Origin: Nakamurella sp. PAMC28650
GTDB lineage: Bacteria > Actinomycetota > Actinomycetes > Mycobacteriales > Nakamurellaceae
NCBI RefSeq assembly: GCF_014303395.1
Contig: NZ_CP060298.1
Span: forward strand, 5,289,001 to 5,353,000
Length of the DNA stretch: 64,000 bases
Direction: 5' to 3'
In this document: positions 35,652 to 44,225 of the stretch, piece by piece
Layout of the letters: each line of letters opens with the position of its first letter
How positions within the stretch are numbered: the first letter of the stretch is position 1
Made by a program: the position numbers and the translations under genes
The notes under the pieces: generated by a model
Told to the model about the DNA's origin: nothing
Seen by the model: only the letters and a program-made list of their open reading frames with translations
The model's database searches: none

Positions 35652-38099
35652 TCAGCGCTTGCCTGTGATGCCCTCTGGCTGCCTTCTGGCGGTAGGGTCA
35701 CCGAGGTTGACGGTGTTGTTTCGGCCGGAGGTGCGCCGGTTGTCGATCTGGCTGATCTTTTCGGTTGCTCCAGCGAGACTTACTTCCAGTCCTTCGATTT
35801 CACCGAGCCAACCCTCGTTCTGGGCTTCGGTGATCCGCGCCTGCAGGTTGTCGCGGATGTCGACGAGGCGGGGCCGCTGGTCGGGGTCGGGCCAGAGCAT
35901 GGAGCAGCGGACGCAGGCGTGTTCGTGGATGCAGGGGCTTCCGAACGCGCGGGCGCAGGTGCCGATCGAGACTTTCCTTCGCTCGAAGTGGCCGAGAAAT
36001 TCCTGCCATTCGTCGTCGGTGGGGACGCGGTATTCCTCGGTGGGCCGCAACGAGCGTCGGCGGGCGAGGAACGCCAGGTGGGCGTGGATGGTTTCTTCCG
36101 GATAGATCGCTTTGTAGCCGAGGGTCACGTTGATGTCGCGATGCCCGGCGATGATCTGGGCGATGTGCGGTGGGAGGCCGCCGAGGATTGCGCCGGTGAT
36201 GAACATCCTGCGGAAGTCGTGTGGGGTGTAGTGCAGCGGTTCGTCCTCGCCGGGATTGTTCAAACCGGCTTTGGTGAGAGCTTCGGAGAGGAACTTGCCG
36301 ACGCTGGTGGTGGAGATTGCCCGGCTCTCCGTGCCGATCCTTCGTTGGAACAGCACCGGCGCCGGCGCTGCCCAGAGTCGCTCGCGTGTGTCATAAGCCG
36401 AGACCAGCGGGACAGCCCCGGAGCGCAGACGAATGCGAGAGATGATGGTGCTGAGCACTTCTGCCAGTTCCGGGCTGACCACGAGCAGCCGTTCGGTGTC
36501 GGTCTTGGACGGCAGGATCTGCAGCAGCGGGACGATCTGTCCGGTGGTGGGCAGCCGATACTGCACCAGGCTGTGATGGTTGAGCTCGAGGAGTTCCTCG
36601 GCCCTGACGCCGGTGGTGCGTAGGACCTCCACGATCGCCCAACTCCAGAACGCGTGGTCCTCCTCACGGGTGAGGTTGCGCCGCTTCCCGGTGATCGGGT
36701 CATCCGCCCAGATGGTCTCGCGGGCTCCGCGTGCGACGACAGCTCTGATCAGGGTGGCACCGGCGGCCGTGAACGGCTGTCCTGGTTCTGCTTGGGTCGC
36801 CGCGTCGAGCAATGATCTGGCGGTGGTGCGGTGCTGATCGACCGCCCGGACCAGGGCCGGCAGGGCGGGCAGCAGCCGGCGGGTCCGTGCATCCATGCGT
36901 GCTTTGAGGCGCCGTTTCGCTTTGCGTCGGTCGATCTCTTCCTCTCCGACCGGGCAGGGCACCACCCACCGGCCCCAGCGTGCAGGGTCCTCGACCGCCC
37001 AGTGCGCCAGATCAAGATAGAAGGCCCTGACCGGTGTCAGACATTCCCGGTAGTTGATGCGTTCAACGGTCACGGCCGTCCGTTCACCGGCAGGCAGAGT
37101 TCTCGTCTTGGTGAAAGTGCGAAGCCGACGTTTCCAGTCGTCGGCGACCTGAGCAGACAGATGCAGGGTGTCGATGCCTGGGTGGTGGGCCTCAATGTCG
37201 GCCCAGAACCGTTTGCCCAGGTAGTAGGACAACGAGTCCAAGCTGGTGTAGTCCAGCGCCGGTTGACGTTCCCGCAGGTAGTCCACGAACAGGTCCCGGA
37301 CGGCGGGATTGACCAGCTGGTAGCGGTCGATCAGTTGCTCCGGTGTCTGCTGCCCGCGGGTGCGCAGCCCGCGGAGCATCGCCGGTGCGTCGTCGCTGAA
37401 CACTCCGAGGTCGCGCAGGACCCGGTAGAAGGTGGTGCGACCACTTGATGCGTCCGGGCGTGACCGGTCTTCCGCGGCGAATAACTCCACCACATCGCCG
37501 ATGGTGATCTGTGCGATGGTGCCGCCCTTGGCTGCCAAGATCAGCGCGCAACGGTAAACGCACTGGGTGGCAGTGGGTTTGGACACGCCACCGTCATCGG
37601 CGCAGAGTTCTCGGAGCCGCGCGAAACCCGACTGATCCCGGGAAGCGGCCAGGTTCCGCACCAGCAGGCCACCCCGACCGCCACCGCCGCCGACCAGCCA
37701 GGCCAGTGTGGGTCGGAACAGGTCGGCGCTGATCGCCAACGGCAGCGCCTCCACCAACGCTTCCTGATGCCAACGCCGGTGGCCGCGAACACCGAGCCAC
37801 TCGTTAGGAACCTGCCGCCAATCCGCGCCGGCAGTATCAGCGCCGCTCACCAACCACCGGTCCTGCCACGTCGCGCCAGGCATAGCGCTGAGCCAGTGAA
37901 GGAGCAAACCGATCCCACACAGCCGTTTGCTGTGTTCACCGGTCGCCGACCGGACGGGCGGCATCGAGGCGAGATGTTCGCGCGCCAACTCCGCAGACCA
38001 CCAGGTCGCCGGCCATGACTGGCCTGCGGCCCGCGGCGCGGGTTGCGCTGGCGGTGTCGCCGGCGAGGCAACTACCGAGCCGATCGCCGTCGCGTTCAC
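35652..38099 (-). CDS. TnpB-like large tyrosine recombinase
   Basis: 815 residues, long for the family. The C-terminal catalytic domain has the first Arg in TTGVRAEELLELNH, HDFRRMFITGAILGG (His-x-x-Arg), IIAGHRDINVTLGYK (His and following Tyr region). The N-terminal ~400 residues include a core-binding domain and a helical extension. A zinc-binding-like cluster (CARAFGSPCIHEHACVRCSM) lies near the C-terminus, as in several Tn554-TnpB relatives. It overlaps the preceding recombinase by ATGA. The two proteins probably act together at the element ends. Confidence 0.88.
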   Translation of the reverse strand: MNATAIGSVVASPATPPAQPAPRAAGQSWPATWWSAELAREHLASMPPVRSATGEHSKRLCGIGLLLHWLSAMPGATWQDRWLVSGADTAGADWRQVPNEWLGVRGHRRWHQEALVEALPLAISADLFRPTLAWLVGGGGGRGGLLVRNLAASRDQSGFARLRELCADDGGVSKPTATQCVYRCALILAAKGGTIAQITIGDVVELFAAEDRSRPDASSGRTTFYRVLRDLGVFSDDAPAMLRGLRTRGQQTPEQLIDRYQLVNPAVRDLFVDYLRERQPALDYTSLDSLSYYLGKRFWADIEAHHPGIDTLHLSAQVADDWKRRLRTFTKTRTLPAGERTAVTVERINYRECLTPVRAFYLDLAHWAVEDPARWGRWVVPCPVGEEEIDRRKAKRRLKARMDARTRRLLPALPALVRAVDQHRTTARSLLDAATQAEPGQPFTAAGATLIRAVVARGARETIWADDPITGKRRNLTREEDHAFWSWAIVEVLRTTGVRAEELLELNHHSLVQYRLPTTGQIVPLLQILPSKTDTERLLVVSPELAEVLSTIISRIRLRSGAVPLVSAYDTRERLWAAPAPVLFQRRIGTESRAISTTSVGKFLSEALTKAGLNNPGEDEPLHYTPHDFRRMFITGAILGGLPPHIAQIIAGHRDINVTLGYKAIYPEETIHAHLAFLARRRSLRPTEEYRVPTDDEWQEFLGHFERRKVSIGTCARAFGSPCIHEHACVRCSMLWPDPDQRPRLVDIRDNLQARITEAQNEGWLGEIEGLEVSLAGATEKISQIDNRRTSGRNNTVNLGDPTARRQPEGITGKR

Positions 38100-39337
38100 C
38101 GCGAGATGTTCTTGCCGAAAAGCACTTCCATCGTCTCGGGTCGATATCCCGGTGCGAGCGGCGGAACCGCCCGGGCGGCCGCGCGTTGGGACTGCTCGGC
38201 GTGGTGAGTGAGCAGCCTTCGGATCACGTCCTCCTTGCGAGGTGTCAGGTAGATCTGTGTGGTGCTGAGCTGGGCATGACCCAACACCAACTGCACGTCG
38301 GTCAACGGGAGCGCCGGATCCTCAGCCATCCGGTAGGCCGCGGTATGCCGCAACGCGTGCAACGTCGCCGCGGTGCCCGCCCGCTCGTTCACCCGCTCGA
38401 ACATGCGGTGCACCGCGTGATAGGTCAACGGGCGCGGCGGGCGTCGCAAGGTCCACCACAACGGCTGGCCACGCCCCGGCGGGATGACCCCATCCATTTC
38501 CAACTGGTAGAGCCGCAACCAGACGAACGCATCGGTCGACGCCGGAAGTTGCTGCGCAGCACCAGAACCCTTGCGGACCACGGTGATCAGCTGACGACCA
38601 GGATCGGCACCGCCCGAGGTGACGGACAACAGTTCCGAAGCGCGCGCCCCCGTCGAGACATAGAAGGCCACCAGTGCCCGATCTCGATGCGAGGGTAGTC
38701 GCGCGAAGATGTCGTTGAACTCTGCATCCGGAATGCTGCGCGGGATCCGGCTCGGGACGACGGGCCGATAAAGGCCGGCCCGTTCATTGCGATACGGCTC
38801 CATCGGATTGTGATGAGCGTGTGCCCGGCCACCGCGACGAGAACGATCCAACGGAAACGGGTTCAGGATCGGGCCAGTGCCGCAATCGCGGTGGAAGTCA
38901 TAGAAGCCCCGCAACACCGACTCGCTGTGGGCGCGTACCGACACCGCATAGGCCATGCCACCCGGAGCGGCCGCCACCGACCCGACCGCCGGTTCGTCCG
39001 CCGGCCGCCGCCAATGCGGCCGCGGAGACCGGCCGGTGACCTGGAGCCAGCGGGAGAAGTCCCGGGCCTCGACCCTCGTCGCCCGATCCCACCGCACCCC
39101 GACCGCCCACAAAAACCGGAACCACCGCAGCAGATCCATCCCGTAGGACCGGGCCGTCGACGCCGACCGACCAGCGGCCTGCAACTCCCGGAAGAACTCC
39201 GACACCGACTCCACCGGGTCCCCGGCCACATCCAGCAGCCGATACGGCTCCGACACCTCGCCGGTCCCGAACAGCCGACCGACCAACGGAACTACCAGCC
39301 GAGCCCGATCCGCCAGCCCCTCTCCCACGATTTCCAT
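38096..39337 (-). CDS. TnpA-like tyrosine recombinase
   Basis: 413 residues. The SAM-like core-binding N-terminus (SEFFRELQAAGRSASTARSY) precedes a full catalytic set: STGARASELLSV (Arg), Lys in VVRKGSG, HALRHTAAYRM (His-x-x-Arg), VLGHAQLSTTQIYL (His and Tyr nucleophile). First gene of the element, coupled to the larger recombinase. It appears intact, so the Tn554-like element may still move even though its IS21 host is broken. Confidence 0.9.
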   Translation of the reverse strand: MEIVGEGLADRARLVVPLVGRLFGTGEVSEPYRLLDVAGDPVESVSEFFRELQAAGRSASTARSYGMDLLRWFRFLWAVGVRWDRATRVEARDFSRWLQVTGRSPRPHWRRPADEPAVGSVAAAPGGMAYAVSVRAHSESVLRGFYDFHRDCGTGPILNPFPLDRSRRGGRAHAHHNPMEPYRNERAGLYRPVVPSRIPRSIPDAEFNDIFARLPSHRDRALVAFYVSTGARASELLSVTSGGADPGRQLITVVRKGSGAAQQLPASTDAFVWLRLYQLEMDGVIPPGRGQPLWWTLRRPPRPLTYHAVHRMFERVNERAGTAATLHALRHTAAYRMAEDPALPLTDVQLVLGHAQLSTTQIYLTPRKEDVIRRLLTHHAEQSQRAAARAVPPLAPGYRPETMEVLFGKNISR

Positions 39338-39426
39338 CCACGATTTCTAGCATCATCAGGTGATCCTCTCGCCGACGACACGCCGCCTTTGAGCTGCAGT
39401 TACACACCAAGTAGTTCAGTCAACGG

Positions 39427-40059
39427 GTAGTGTCCGGCCAACCGGATGAAATCCGGTGTGGGGATGACGACGTTGGCCACGACACCGCCTTTGAGGCACG
39501 CCATCCGGTCGGTCAGCAACTTGCCCGGGACACCACCGGCGGCCTGCAGCGCTTCGGCCAGGAAACCCAAAGTGGTGGAGGACCTCTCGTTGGTGGCGAA
39601 GGCGACGAACCGCCACCTCGACCAGGCCAGCACCGCGCAGAACAGGTGCAACCCGGCGCCGACATCAGCCCAGTCGAACACCATGAACGCGCCCGGTTCC
39701 CACACCGCCGGGCGGCGACCACGGTGATTACTGCGGCGCCACAACGCTTTCTGGTCTGCGACCAGACGCCGGAAGTTCCGGGCCGACCCCTGATAGCCGG
39801 CGGCCTGAGCCACCGGCAGCAGCCGCTTCGCCGAGATCCGGCCCTTCGACGTTTCGATTCGTTTGGCGACCAGCTCGGTCACCGCCTCGAAGTTCCGGGC
39901 CCGCGGCGCCGGCACCGGCCGGTCCTGGCCGGCCTCGGCGCGTTCCACGACCCGCCGCACAGTCTTGTGGGCGGTGGCGCAGATCTGCGCTGCGCCCCGG
40001 TAGGTGCCGACCTCGCGGTAGGCGGAAATGATGTCCATTCGTTCCCTCGCTGACAACAT
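39427..40059 (-). pseudogene. istA: 5' part of IS21 transposase istA
   Basis: ATG at 40059 with GGAG upstream. N-terminal helix-turn-helix (YREVGTYRGAAQICATAHKT), then the DDE domain up to VFDWADVGAGLHLFCAVLAW (first Asp) and KLLTDRMACLKGG (second Asp). It is cut after PTPDFIRLAGHY; the open frame then reads nine foreign codons to a stop at 39400. The catalytic Glu part is at 34702-35598. Confidence 0.88.
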
Positions 40060-40227
40060 GGAGCTCCCTGGGCGGTGCGGTGACTGGTTGGCACCGCCAC
40101 CGTCACCGCCCAGGGCCTCACGGCTCGACACGACACGACGAGCAAGGGGTGGGGACTTTCAACTGGCCAAAACCGGGGACCTCACCTGGCCACCACCGGG
40201 GACTTTCTCATGGCCACGGACAGACCT

Positions 40228-40318
40228 GCTGGCGGAGCTCCCGAGCACGGTCTGGCCGATGTTCGCAGTCGGCCTGGTGTCCGACGTGCCGCGATTGTTC
40301 ACCGGAGGCGGCTCGTGA
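40228..40318 (+). pseudogene. displaced 3' end of the replication-relaxation gene
   Basis: Beyond the second GACCT copy (40223-40227), the sequence reads LAELPSTVWPMFAVGLVSDV and stops at 40318. In frame with 33131-33831 once IS21 is removed; joined across the single GACCT the protein would be 263 residues. Confidence 0.75.
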
Positions 40319-40435
40319 GGCGGGCCGTGGCACGGGGGCCACCACGAACCATCTTGGCCCCCTCTCTGGTTGGCCGGTCCCCTACCGCGCATCACCCCCG
40401 ATGCCATCCCCTCCCTCAACCAACTGGAGACCCTC

Positions 40436-40795
40436 ATGCCCTCAGGACGATTCCCCGAACCAACGACCCCGGAGTGCCTCATGATCGCGCAGGTCCTTTG
40501 CCGAGGCACCCTCGACCAGTCCGTCACCGCCGTCACGGGTCAAGCGGCTCGCGACGGCAAAGCCCAGATTCGTGTCAGCTTCGGCCGCATCCTGTTCTAC
40601 CTCGAAGACCGGGCCTCGCTCATCGTGCTGACGGCGGCCATCGACCGGGCCAACGAGCTCGCGCCAAAGGTCTTCGGACCAGCGGACGACGAGCGCTGGA
40701 CCTATGCCGAAGCGGTCCGTCGCCATGTCGCCCGCAGCGGAGCCCTGCCGAAGAACGGCAGCCGCGCCTGGGAGACCTTGCAGTCCGCTCGCTGA
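40436..40795 (+). CDS. small element protein, paralogue of the next gene
   Basis: 119 residues from ATG 40436, with GGAG 6 bases upstream. Core IRVSFGRILFYLEDRASLIV is shared almost position for position with the following gene's IRLSFGRIVISLEDEEALDA, and both continue with a helix ending in a Phe-Gly pair (KVFG, EAFG). No known family. Tandem paralogues in a mobile element suggest an adaptable accessory role, but nothing more can be said. Confidence 0.65.
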   Translation: MPSGRFPEPTTPECLMIAQVLCRGTLDQSVTAVTGQAARDGKAQIRVSFGRILFYLEDRASLIVLTAAIDRANELAPKVFGPADDERWTYAEAVRRHVARSGALPKNGSRAWETLQSAR

Positions 40796-40835
40796 TTGTC
40801 TGCCCCGCCACCCCCGACCCGATAGGAGAACGCAC

Positions 40836-41105
40836 GTGAGCAGTTTCCGTAGCAGTGACCCGCTCCTGCCCGAGACCTACGTCATGACCCAGATGATCTG
40901 CCGCGGGTTCGTCGATCACAAGGTTGTCGTGGTCGATGGACACATGACTCTGAGCGGCGCGCCCGGTATCCGCCTGTCCTTCGGCCGCATCGTGATCAGT
41001 CTCGAAGACGAGGAAGCATTGGACGCCCTGATCTCCGCAGTCGACCAGGCCCACGAGTTGGTCGAAGAGGCCTTCGGCCTTGGATCCGGCAGCACCAGCT
41101 TCTGA
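40836..41105 (+). CDS. small element protein, paralogue of the previous gene
   Basis: 89 residues from GTG 40836, preceded by AGGAG. Shares the R-x-SFGRI-x(3)-LED core and the downstream helix (LISAVDQAHELVEEAFG) with the gene 40 bases upstream but lacks its extra C-terminal ~30 residues. A strong hairpin follows at 41153. Function unknown. Confidence 0.65.
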   Translation: MSSFRSSDPLLPETYVMTQMICRGFVDHKVVVVDGHMTLSGAPGIRLSFGRIVISLEDEEALDALISAVDQAHELVEEAFGLGSGSTSF

Positions 41106-41152
41106 CTCACACGCCGCACTCTTGATCCTTGAAAATTGAACAGAGACAATCG

Positions 41153-41188
41153 AGCCCGGATGGTTGGCATCCGCCGACCATCCGGGCT
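41153..41188 (+). terminator. long perfect hairpin after the paralogue pair
   Basis: AGCCCGGATGGT, 12-base loop, ACCATCCGGGCT: a perfect 12-bp stem 48 bases after the stop at 41105. There is no T tract, so termination would need Rho or may be bidirectional with the fragment on the other strand. Confidence 0.6.
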
Positions 41189-41204
41189 GTACCACTGGAA
41201 GCAG

Positions 41205-41333
41205 CTACAGCGAGTCGACGATCAACGTCCGCAGCACGCGCATTGCTTCCATCGTGCGAACCCGCACAACGTTCCACTGACCGTTCCAGTCGTTGGAGAG
41301 GTGGGCCAGACCTAGCCTGAGACGAGCCTTCAT
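41205..41333 (-). CDS. possible small protein or gene fragment cut by IS3
   Basis: The minus strand reads MKARLRLGLAHLSNDWNGQW and continues to a TAG at 41205-41207, 42 residues with protein-like composition. The frame is open further upstream (NLADAA before the ATG) to the IS3 end near 41395, so the 5' part of a longer gene may have been removed. No good ribosome site; no family recognised. The rest of the 41106-41394 gap holds only the hairpin. Confidence 0.35.
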   Translation of the reverse strand: MKARLRLGLAHLSNDWNGQWNVVRVRTMEAMRVLRTLIVDSL

Positions 41334-41394
41334 GGCGGCGTCGGCCAAATTTCCGCCCTCGTGCGTCGTAGCATCACTGGAGTGTTCCCGATTT

Positions 41395-41746
41395 TGTGGA
41401 CTCGAAGTTAAGCCGCGAGCTCGTTTAGATGTCTAAATCCTAACTCATATTCCACGGGTGTCAAGTAGCCAATTGAGGAATGGCGTCGGTGTGTGTTATA
41501 GTAAGTTTCGATCCACAGAAACGTTTCCCGTCGTAGACGTTTCAACGTCGGCCACGGCTTCGTATGGATCAGTTCCTTCTTGTACGTCGCGAAGAATGAT
41601 TCGGCGACGGCGTTGTCGTAACACGTACCGGTGCGGCCCATCGACCGGCGGATACCATTCGCTCCGCAGAAGTCCGCGAAAATTCCGGACGTATATTGAC
41701 CAGACTCAACCGGTGGTAGCAACACTCGGCTCCTGCAGTAATAGTA
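41395..41746 (-). mobile_element. IS3-family remnant
   Basis: One end is kept (TGTGGACTCGAAGTTAAGCC near 41395) with the 3' part of the orfB transposase; the other end and the rest are missing. The remnant meets the ISL3 left end at 41747, so ISL3 insertion or later recombination removed the remainder. Confidence 0.75.
41408..41690 (-). pseudogene. C-terminal fragment of IS3 transposase OrfB
   Basis: About 94 residues of the rve integrase core: QYTSGIFADFCGANGIRRSM, TGTCYDNAVAESFFATYKKE (second Asp and catalytic Glu region), YYNTHRRHSSIGYLTPVEYE. Upstream, the family's HSDRGS part is replaced by unrelated sequence (VLLPPVES), so the gene is truncated and cannot work. Confidence 0.88.
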
Positions 41747-43127
41747 GGCTCTTGTGACGTTCTCGTGGGTGGTTTGACCCCTGGTTGTGGGCGACACACC
41801 GGGCTGCGTATAGGTTCTGGCTTATCTAGGGTCAGTCACTATCCAGGAGCACGGTGTGCGCGGTGTAACGATATGGCGAAAGCTGCTCGGTGTCGAGCAA
41901 CTGCAGGTGTGCGATGTGGCGTGGGAGGAGGCCGACGACCGGCAGGTGCTGGTCGTTTCGGTGCGTGCGACGAAGGGCGCCCGGAGTAGGTGCAGTCGAT
42001 GCCGGCGTAGACGGCCGGGCTATGACCAGGGCGGCGGAACCCGGCGGTGGCGGTCGCTGGACTGGGGGTCGACGATGGTATTCCTGCAGGCTGCGGCCCC
42101 GCGGGTGAACTGCCGGACGCACGGGGTGGTCGTCGCGGCGGTGCCGTGGGCCCGACCCGGCGCGCGGGCAACCCGAGCGTTTGAAGACCAGTGCGCGTGG
42201 TTGGCGGCGCACACCGCTTCGTCGGTGGTGGCGCAGTTGATGCGGACGTCGTGGCGGCACGTGAGCGCAATCATCGAGCACGTCGTCGCCGACGGTTTGG
42301 CCGGCCGGGACGTGCTCGCGGGGCTGCAGCGGATCGGCATCGATGAAATCTCCCACCGCAAAGGCCAGCGGTATCTGACGTGCGTGGTCGATCAAGACTC
42401 CGGCAGATTGGTGTGGGCCGCACCGGGCCGCAACAGCGACACCCTGGGTCGGTTCTTCGACCAACTCGGCCCAGAACGGGCGGCGGCGTTGACGCACGTC
42501 TCGGCCGACGGGGCGCAGTGGATCCACGACACCGTGACGGCCCGCGCGCCGCAGGCGGTGCTGGGATTGGATCCGTTTCATATCGTGGGGTGGGCCACCC
42601 GGGAGTTGGACAAGGTCCGTCGTCAGACGTGGAACACGCTGCGGGGTAACAGTAGCTCTGCGCAGGCGTCGTCGGTGAAGGGCAGCCGCTGGGCATTGCT
42701 GAAAAACCCGGCGGACCTGTCCCCGGAGCAACGCGGGTCCCTCGCCTCGATCGCCCAGACCAACCGGCATCTGTATCGGGCGTATCTGCTGAAGGAGCAA
42801 CTGCGCGCGGTGTTCCAGGTCAAGGGCCAGGCCGGCCGTGAACTGCTGGCCGGCTGGATCGCCTGGGCCCGCCGCTCCCAACTCCCCGGCTTCATCGCCC
42901 TGGCCGCAACGTTGAAGCGGTTCCAGCAGCTGATCTGGAACACCCTGATCCACCACATGAGCAACGCCCAATCCGAGGCCACCAACACCCACCTACGGGC
43001 CTTGACCCGCAGGTCGTACGGCTTTCACAGCCCAGAAGCGTTGATAGCCATGGCAATGCTCACCCGCGGCGGGTTATGCCCGCCGCTTCCCGGACGCTAA
43101 ACCACCCACGAAAACGTCAGGAGACCC
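41747..43127 (+). mobile_element. ISL3-family insertion sequence
   Basis: Left end GGCTCTTGTGACGTT and right end, read inward, GGGTCTCCTGACGTT share 11 of 15 bases and both run into TCGTGGGTGGTTT; GGCTCTT is the usual ISL3 start. It carries one full transposase. The 8-bp flanks (TAATAGTA and CTAAATGG) do not match, so the expected target duplication is absent, consistent with a rearrangement next to the IS3 remnant. Confidence 0.85.
41856..43100 (+). CDS. ISL3-family transposase
   Basis: 414 residues from GTG 41856. The N-terminal zinc finger has CSRCRRRRPGYD and VNCRTHGVVVAAVPWARPGA; the DDE domain follows with IGIDEISHRKGQRYLTCVVD (first Asp), LGLDPFHIVGWATRELDKVR (second Asp) and SNAQSEATNTHLRALTRRSY (Glu). 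All family hallmarks are intact. Alone within the element. Confidence 0.92.
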   Translation: MRGVTIWRKLLGVEQLQVCDVAWEEADDRQVLVVSVRATKGARSRCSRCRRRRPGYDQGGGTRRWRSLDWGSTMVFLQAAAPRVNCRTHGVVVAAVPWARPGARATRAFEDQCAWLAAHTASSVVAQLMRTSWRHVSAIIEHVVADGLAGRDVLAGLQRIGIDEISHRKGQRYLTCVVDQDSGRLVWAAPGRNSDTLGRFFDQLGPERAAALTHVSADGAQWIHDTVTARAPQAVLGLDPFHIVGWATRELDKVRRQTWNTLRGNSSSAQASSVKGSRWALLKNPADLSPEQRGSLASIAQTNRHLYRAYLLKEQLRAVFQVKGQAGRELLAGWIAWARRSQLPGFIALAATLKRFQQLIWNTLIHHMSNAQSEATNTHLRALTRRSYGFHSPEALIAMAMLTRGGLCPPLPGR

Positions 43128-43253
43128 CTAAATGGGTTGGCACTTTAGGTGTTCGGCTACTGTTTGAGTAATACCGCAAGGATTCATTCAGTTAATACCA
43201 CAGAAATATGCGCCTTCATTCGTCTCGCCCATCAGCTTTACCCGTTGCGCGGC

Positions 43254-43279
43254 CGGAACTAATTTGCCATAATCGGAAC
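43254..43279. promoter_or_regulatory. paired CGGAAC sites upstream of the XRE gene
   Basis: CGGAAC at 43254-43259 and again at 43274-43279, 20 bp (two helical turns) apart, in the AT-rich 172-base region before the XRE start and overlapping its likely -10 area. The same hexamer occurs near the transfer operon at 30523 and 30601, with an inverted copy at 30513. Confidence 0.45.
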
Positions 43280-43300
43280 AGATAAAAGACGGGTACTGTG

Positions 43301-43675
43301 ATGGCAGAAGAAAATAAACTTGGTCAGGTGCTGCGTCGCCTGCGAACGGAAAAAGGTATGACGGTGCGGGAACTCGCCGAACTGACGAGCATTCCGACAA
43401 CGAGCATCTTCCGTGTTGAGACTGGTGAAGTCGCCGCCCCCAGACCGAAACAGTTACAAGTGTTGGCGCGTGCGCTCGGTATCGACGTGGAGGAGCTCTA
43501 CGCCACCGCTGGCTACATCGCCTCGGCTGATTTACCGTCCCTGCGCCCGTACCTCCGAGCCAAGTTCGGCCTCTCCGATCAAGCCCTCGGCCAAGTCGAA
43601 GGCTACGTCCAAGCACTACGTGACCAAACAAGCGAACAGGAGGAACGAGAACATGATGGAGACAAAGACACGTAG
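43301..43675 (+). CDS. XRE-family regulator (ImmR-like)
   Basis: 124 residues. Helix-turn-helix in residues ~8-65 (LGQVLRRLRTEKGMTVRELA, TSIPTTSIFRVETGEVAAPR), then a helical C-terminus. It overlaps the start of a HELGH protease gene by 23 bases and lies before the recombinase, the arrangement of ICE/phage repressors controlled by a dedicated protease (ImmR-ImmA of ICEBs1). Probably represses the element's transfer and excision genes until cleaved. Confidence 0.85.
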   Translation: MAEENKLGQVLRRLRTEKGMTVRELAELTSIPTTSIFRVETGEVAAPRPKQLQVLARALGIDVEELYATAGYIASADLPSLRPYLRAKFGLSDQALGQVEGYVQALRDQTSEQEEREHDGDKDT

Positions 43676-44225
43676 CAAGTTGACCGAACTGCGGGACCTC
43701 GTACCCGAGCGCGCCCTGACGCCTTCAGAGGTCCGCCAGGTGCTAGAACGACAAGCTACCCGGCTACTGAAGTTGGCCGATGTCCATGGTCCGGGCGTCC
43801 CGATCGACGAGGTCGCGACCTCACTTCCGCGCGTCGTGGTCAAGAATGTCCCCGACCTGCCGTCATCCGGCCGCGCCCAGTGGAGCGGTCAAGCTTGGGT
43901 GCTGTTCGTTGACTCGACCGAGGCGAAGGTGCGACAGCGGTACAGCTTGGCTCACGAACTGGGGCACGTAATCTGGCATCCGCTCGCAGCGACCGTGCTC
44001 CCGGACACACCGAAGCAGTTGGCAGAGGACCGGCTCGAACTGGCCTGCGAGTACTTCGCCGCCTGCTTGCTGATGCCGCGCATGTGGATGAAGCGGGCCT
44101 ATTTCGAGGAAGGCATCCAAGACGTAGCCTCGATCTCCCGGTTGGTCAACGTCTCATGGGTCGCGATGCGTGTGCGGCTCGAGCAGCTCGGGTTCGTCCC
44201 GGCCGCTGAAAGGGAGGCAGCATGA
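43653..44225 (+). CDS. ImmA/IrrE-family metalloprotease
   Basis: 190 residues from ATG 43653, with AGGAGG 8 bases upstream. The zinc motif HELGH is at ~101-105 (RYSLAHELGHVIWHP) and the third-ligand helix is RLELACEYFAACLLMP. Proteins of this family cleave partner XRE repressors, here presumably the gene just upstream, to induce the element. The stop overlaps the recombinase start as ATGA, so repressor, protease and recombinase form one operon. Confidence 0.9.
   Translation: MMETKTRSKLTELRDLVPERALTPSEVRQVLERQATRLLKLADVHGPGVPIDEVATSLPRVVVKNVPDLPSSGRAQWSGQAWVLFVDSTEAKVRQRYSLAHELGHVIWHPLAATVLPDTPKQLAEDRLELACEYFAACLLMPRMWMKRAYFEEGIQDVASISRLVNVSWVAMRVRLEQLGFVPAAEREAA

Larger units (their letters stand above)
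35599..39426 (-). mobile_element. Tn554-like element with two tyrosine recombinases
   Basis: 3.83 kb inserted in istA. The IS21 reading frame is broken exactly between the CAC-TAC of GHY and the GGG-TTC-ACC of GFT; GTA (TAC on the coding strand) is present at both junctions (35596-35598 and 39427-39429), so 2-3 bp of core identity is all that is shared, with no longer target duplication. CTGAACT occurs near each end in inverted orientation. Two overlapping large tyrosine recombinases are the only genes, as in Tn554 TnpA/TnpB; no TnpC-like third gene and no cargo are visible. Confidence 0.75.
33832..40222 (-). mobile_element. IS21-family insertion sequence, split by a Tn554-like element
   Basis: Ends begin TGTC...GGCCAT...GTCCCCG on both sides when read inward, the TGT/ACA termini and GTCCCC multiple repeats typical of IS21. 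The 5-mer GACCT flanks it at 33827-33831 and 40223-40227. Without the 3.83-kb insertion (35599-39426) the IS is about 2563 bp, normal for the family. It carries istA (split) and istB (frameshifted), so it is inactive as read. It interrupts the replication-relaxation gene. Confidence 0.93.

Noticed and set aside
40028-40318. Separate gene starting inside the IS21 end
   Set aside because: Its C-terminal half is the displaced end of the replication-relaxation gene; its N-terminal half is IS21 terminal repeat sequence.
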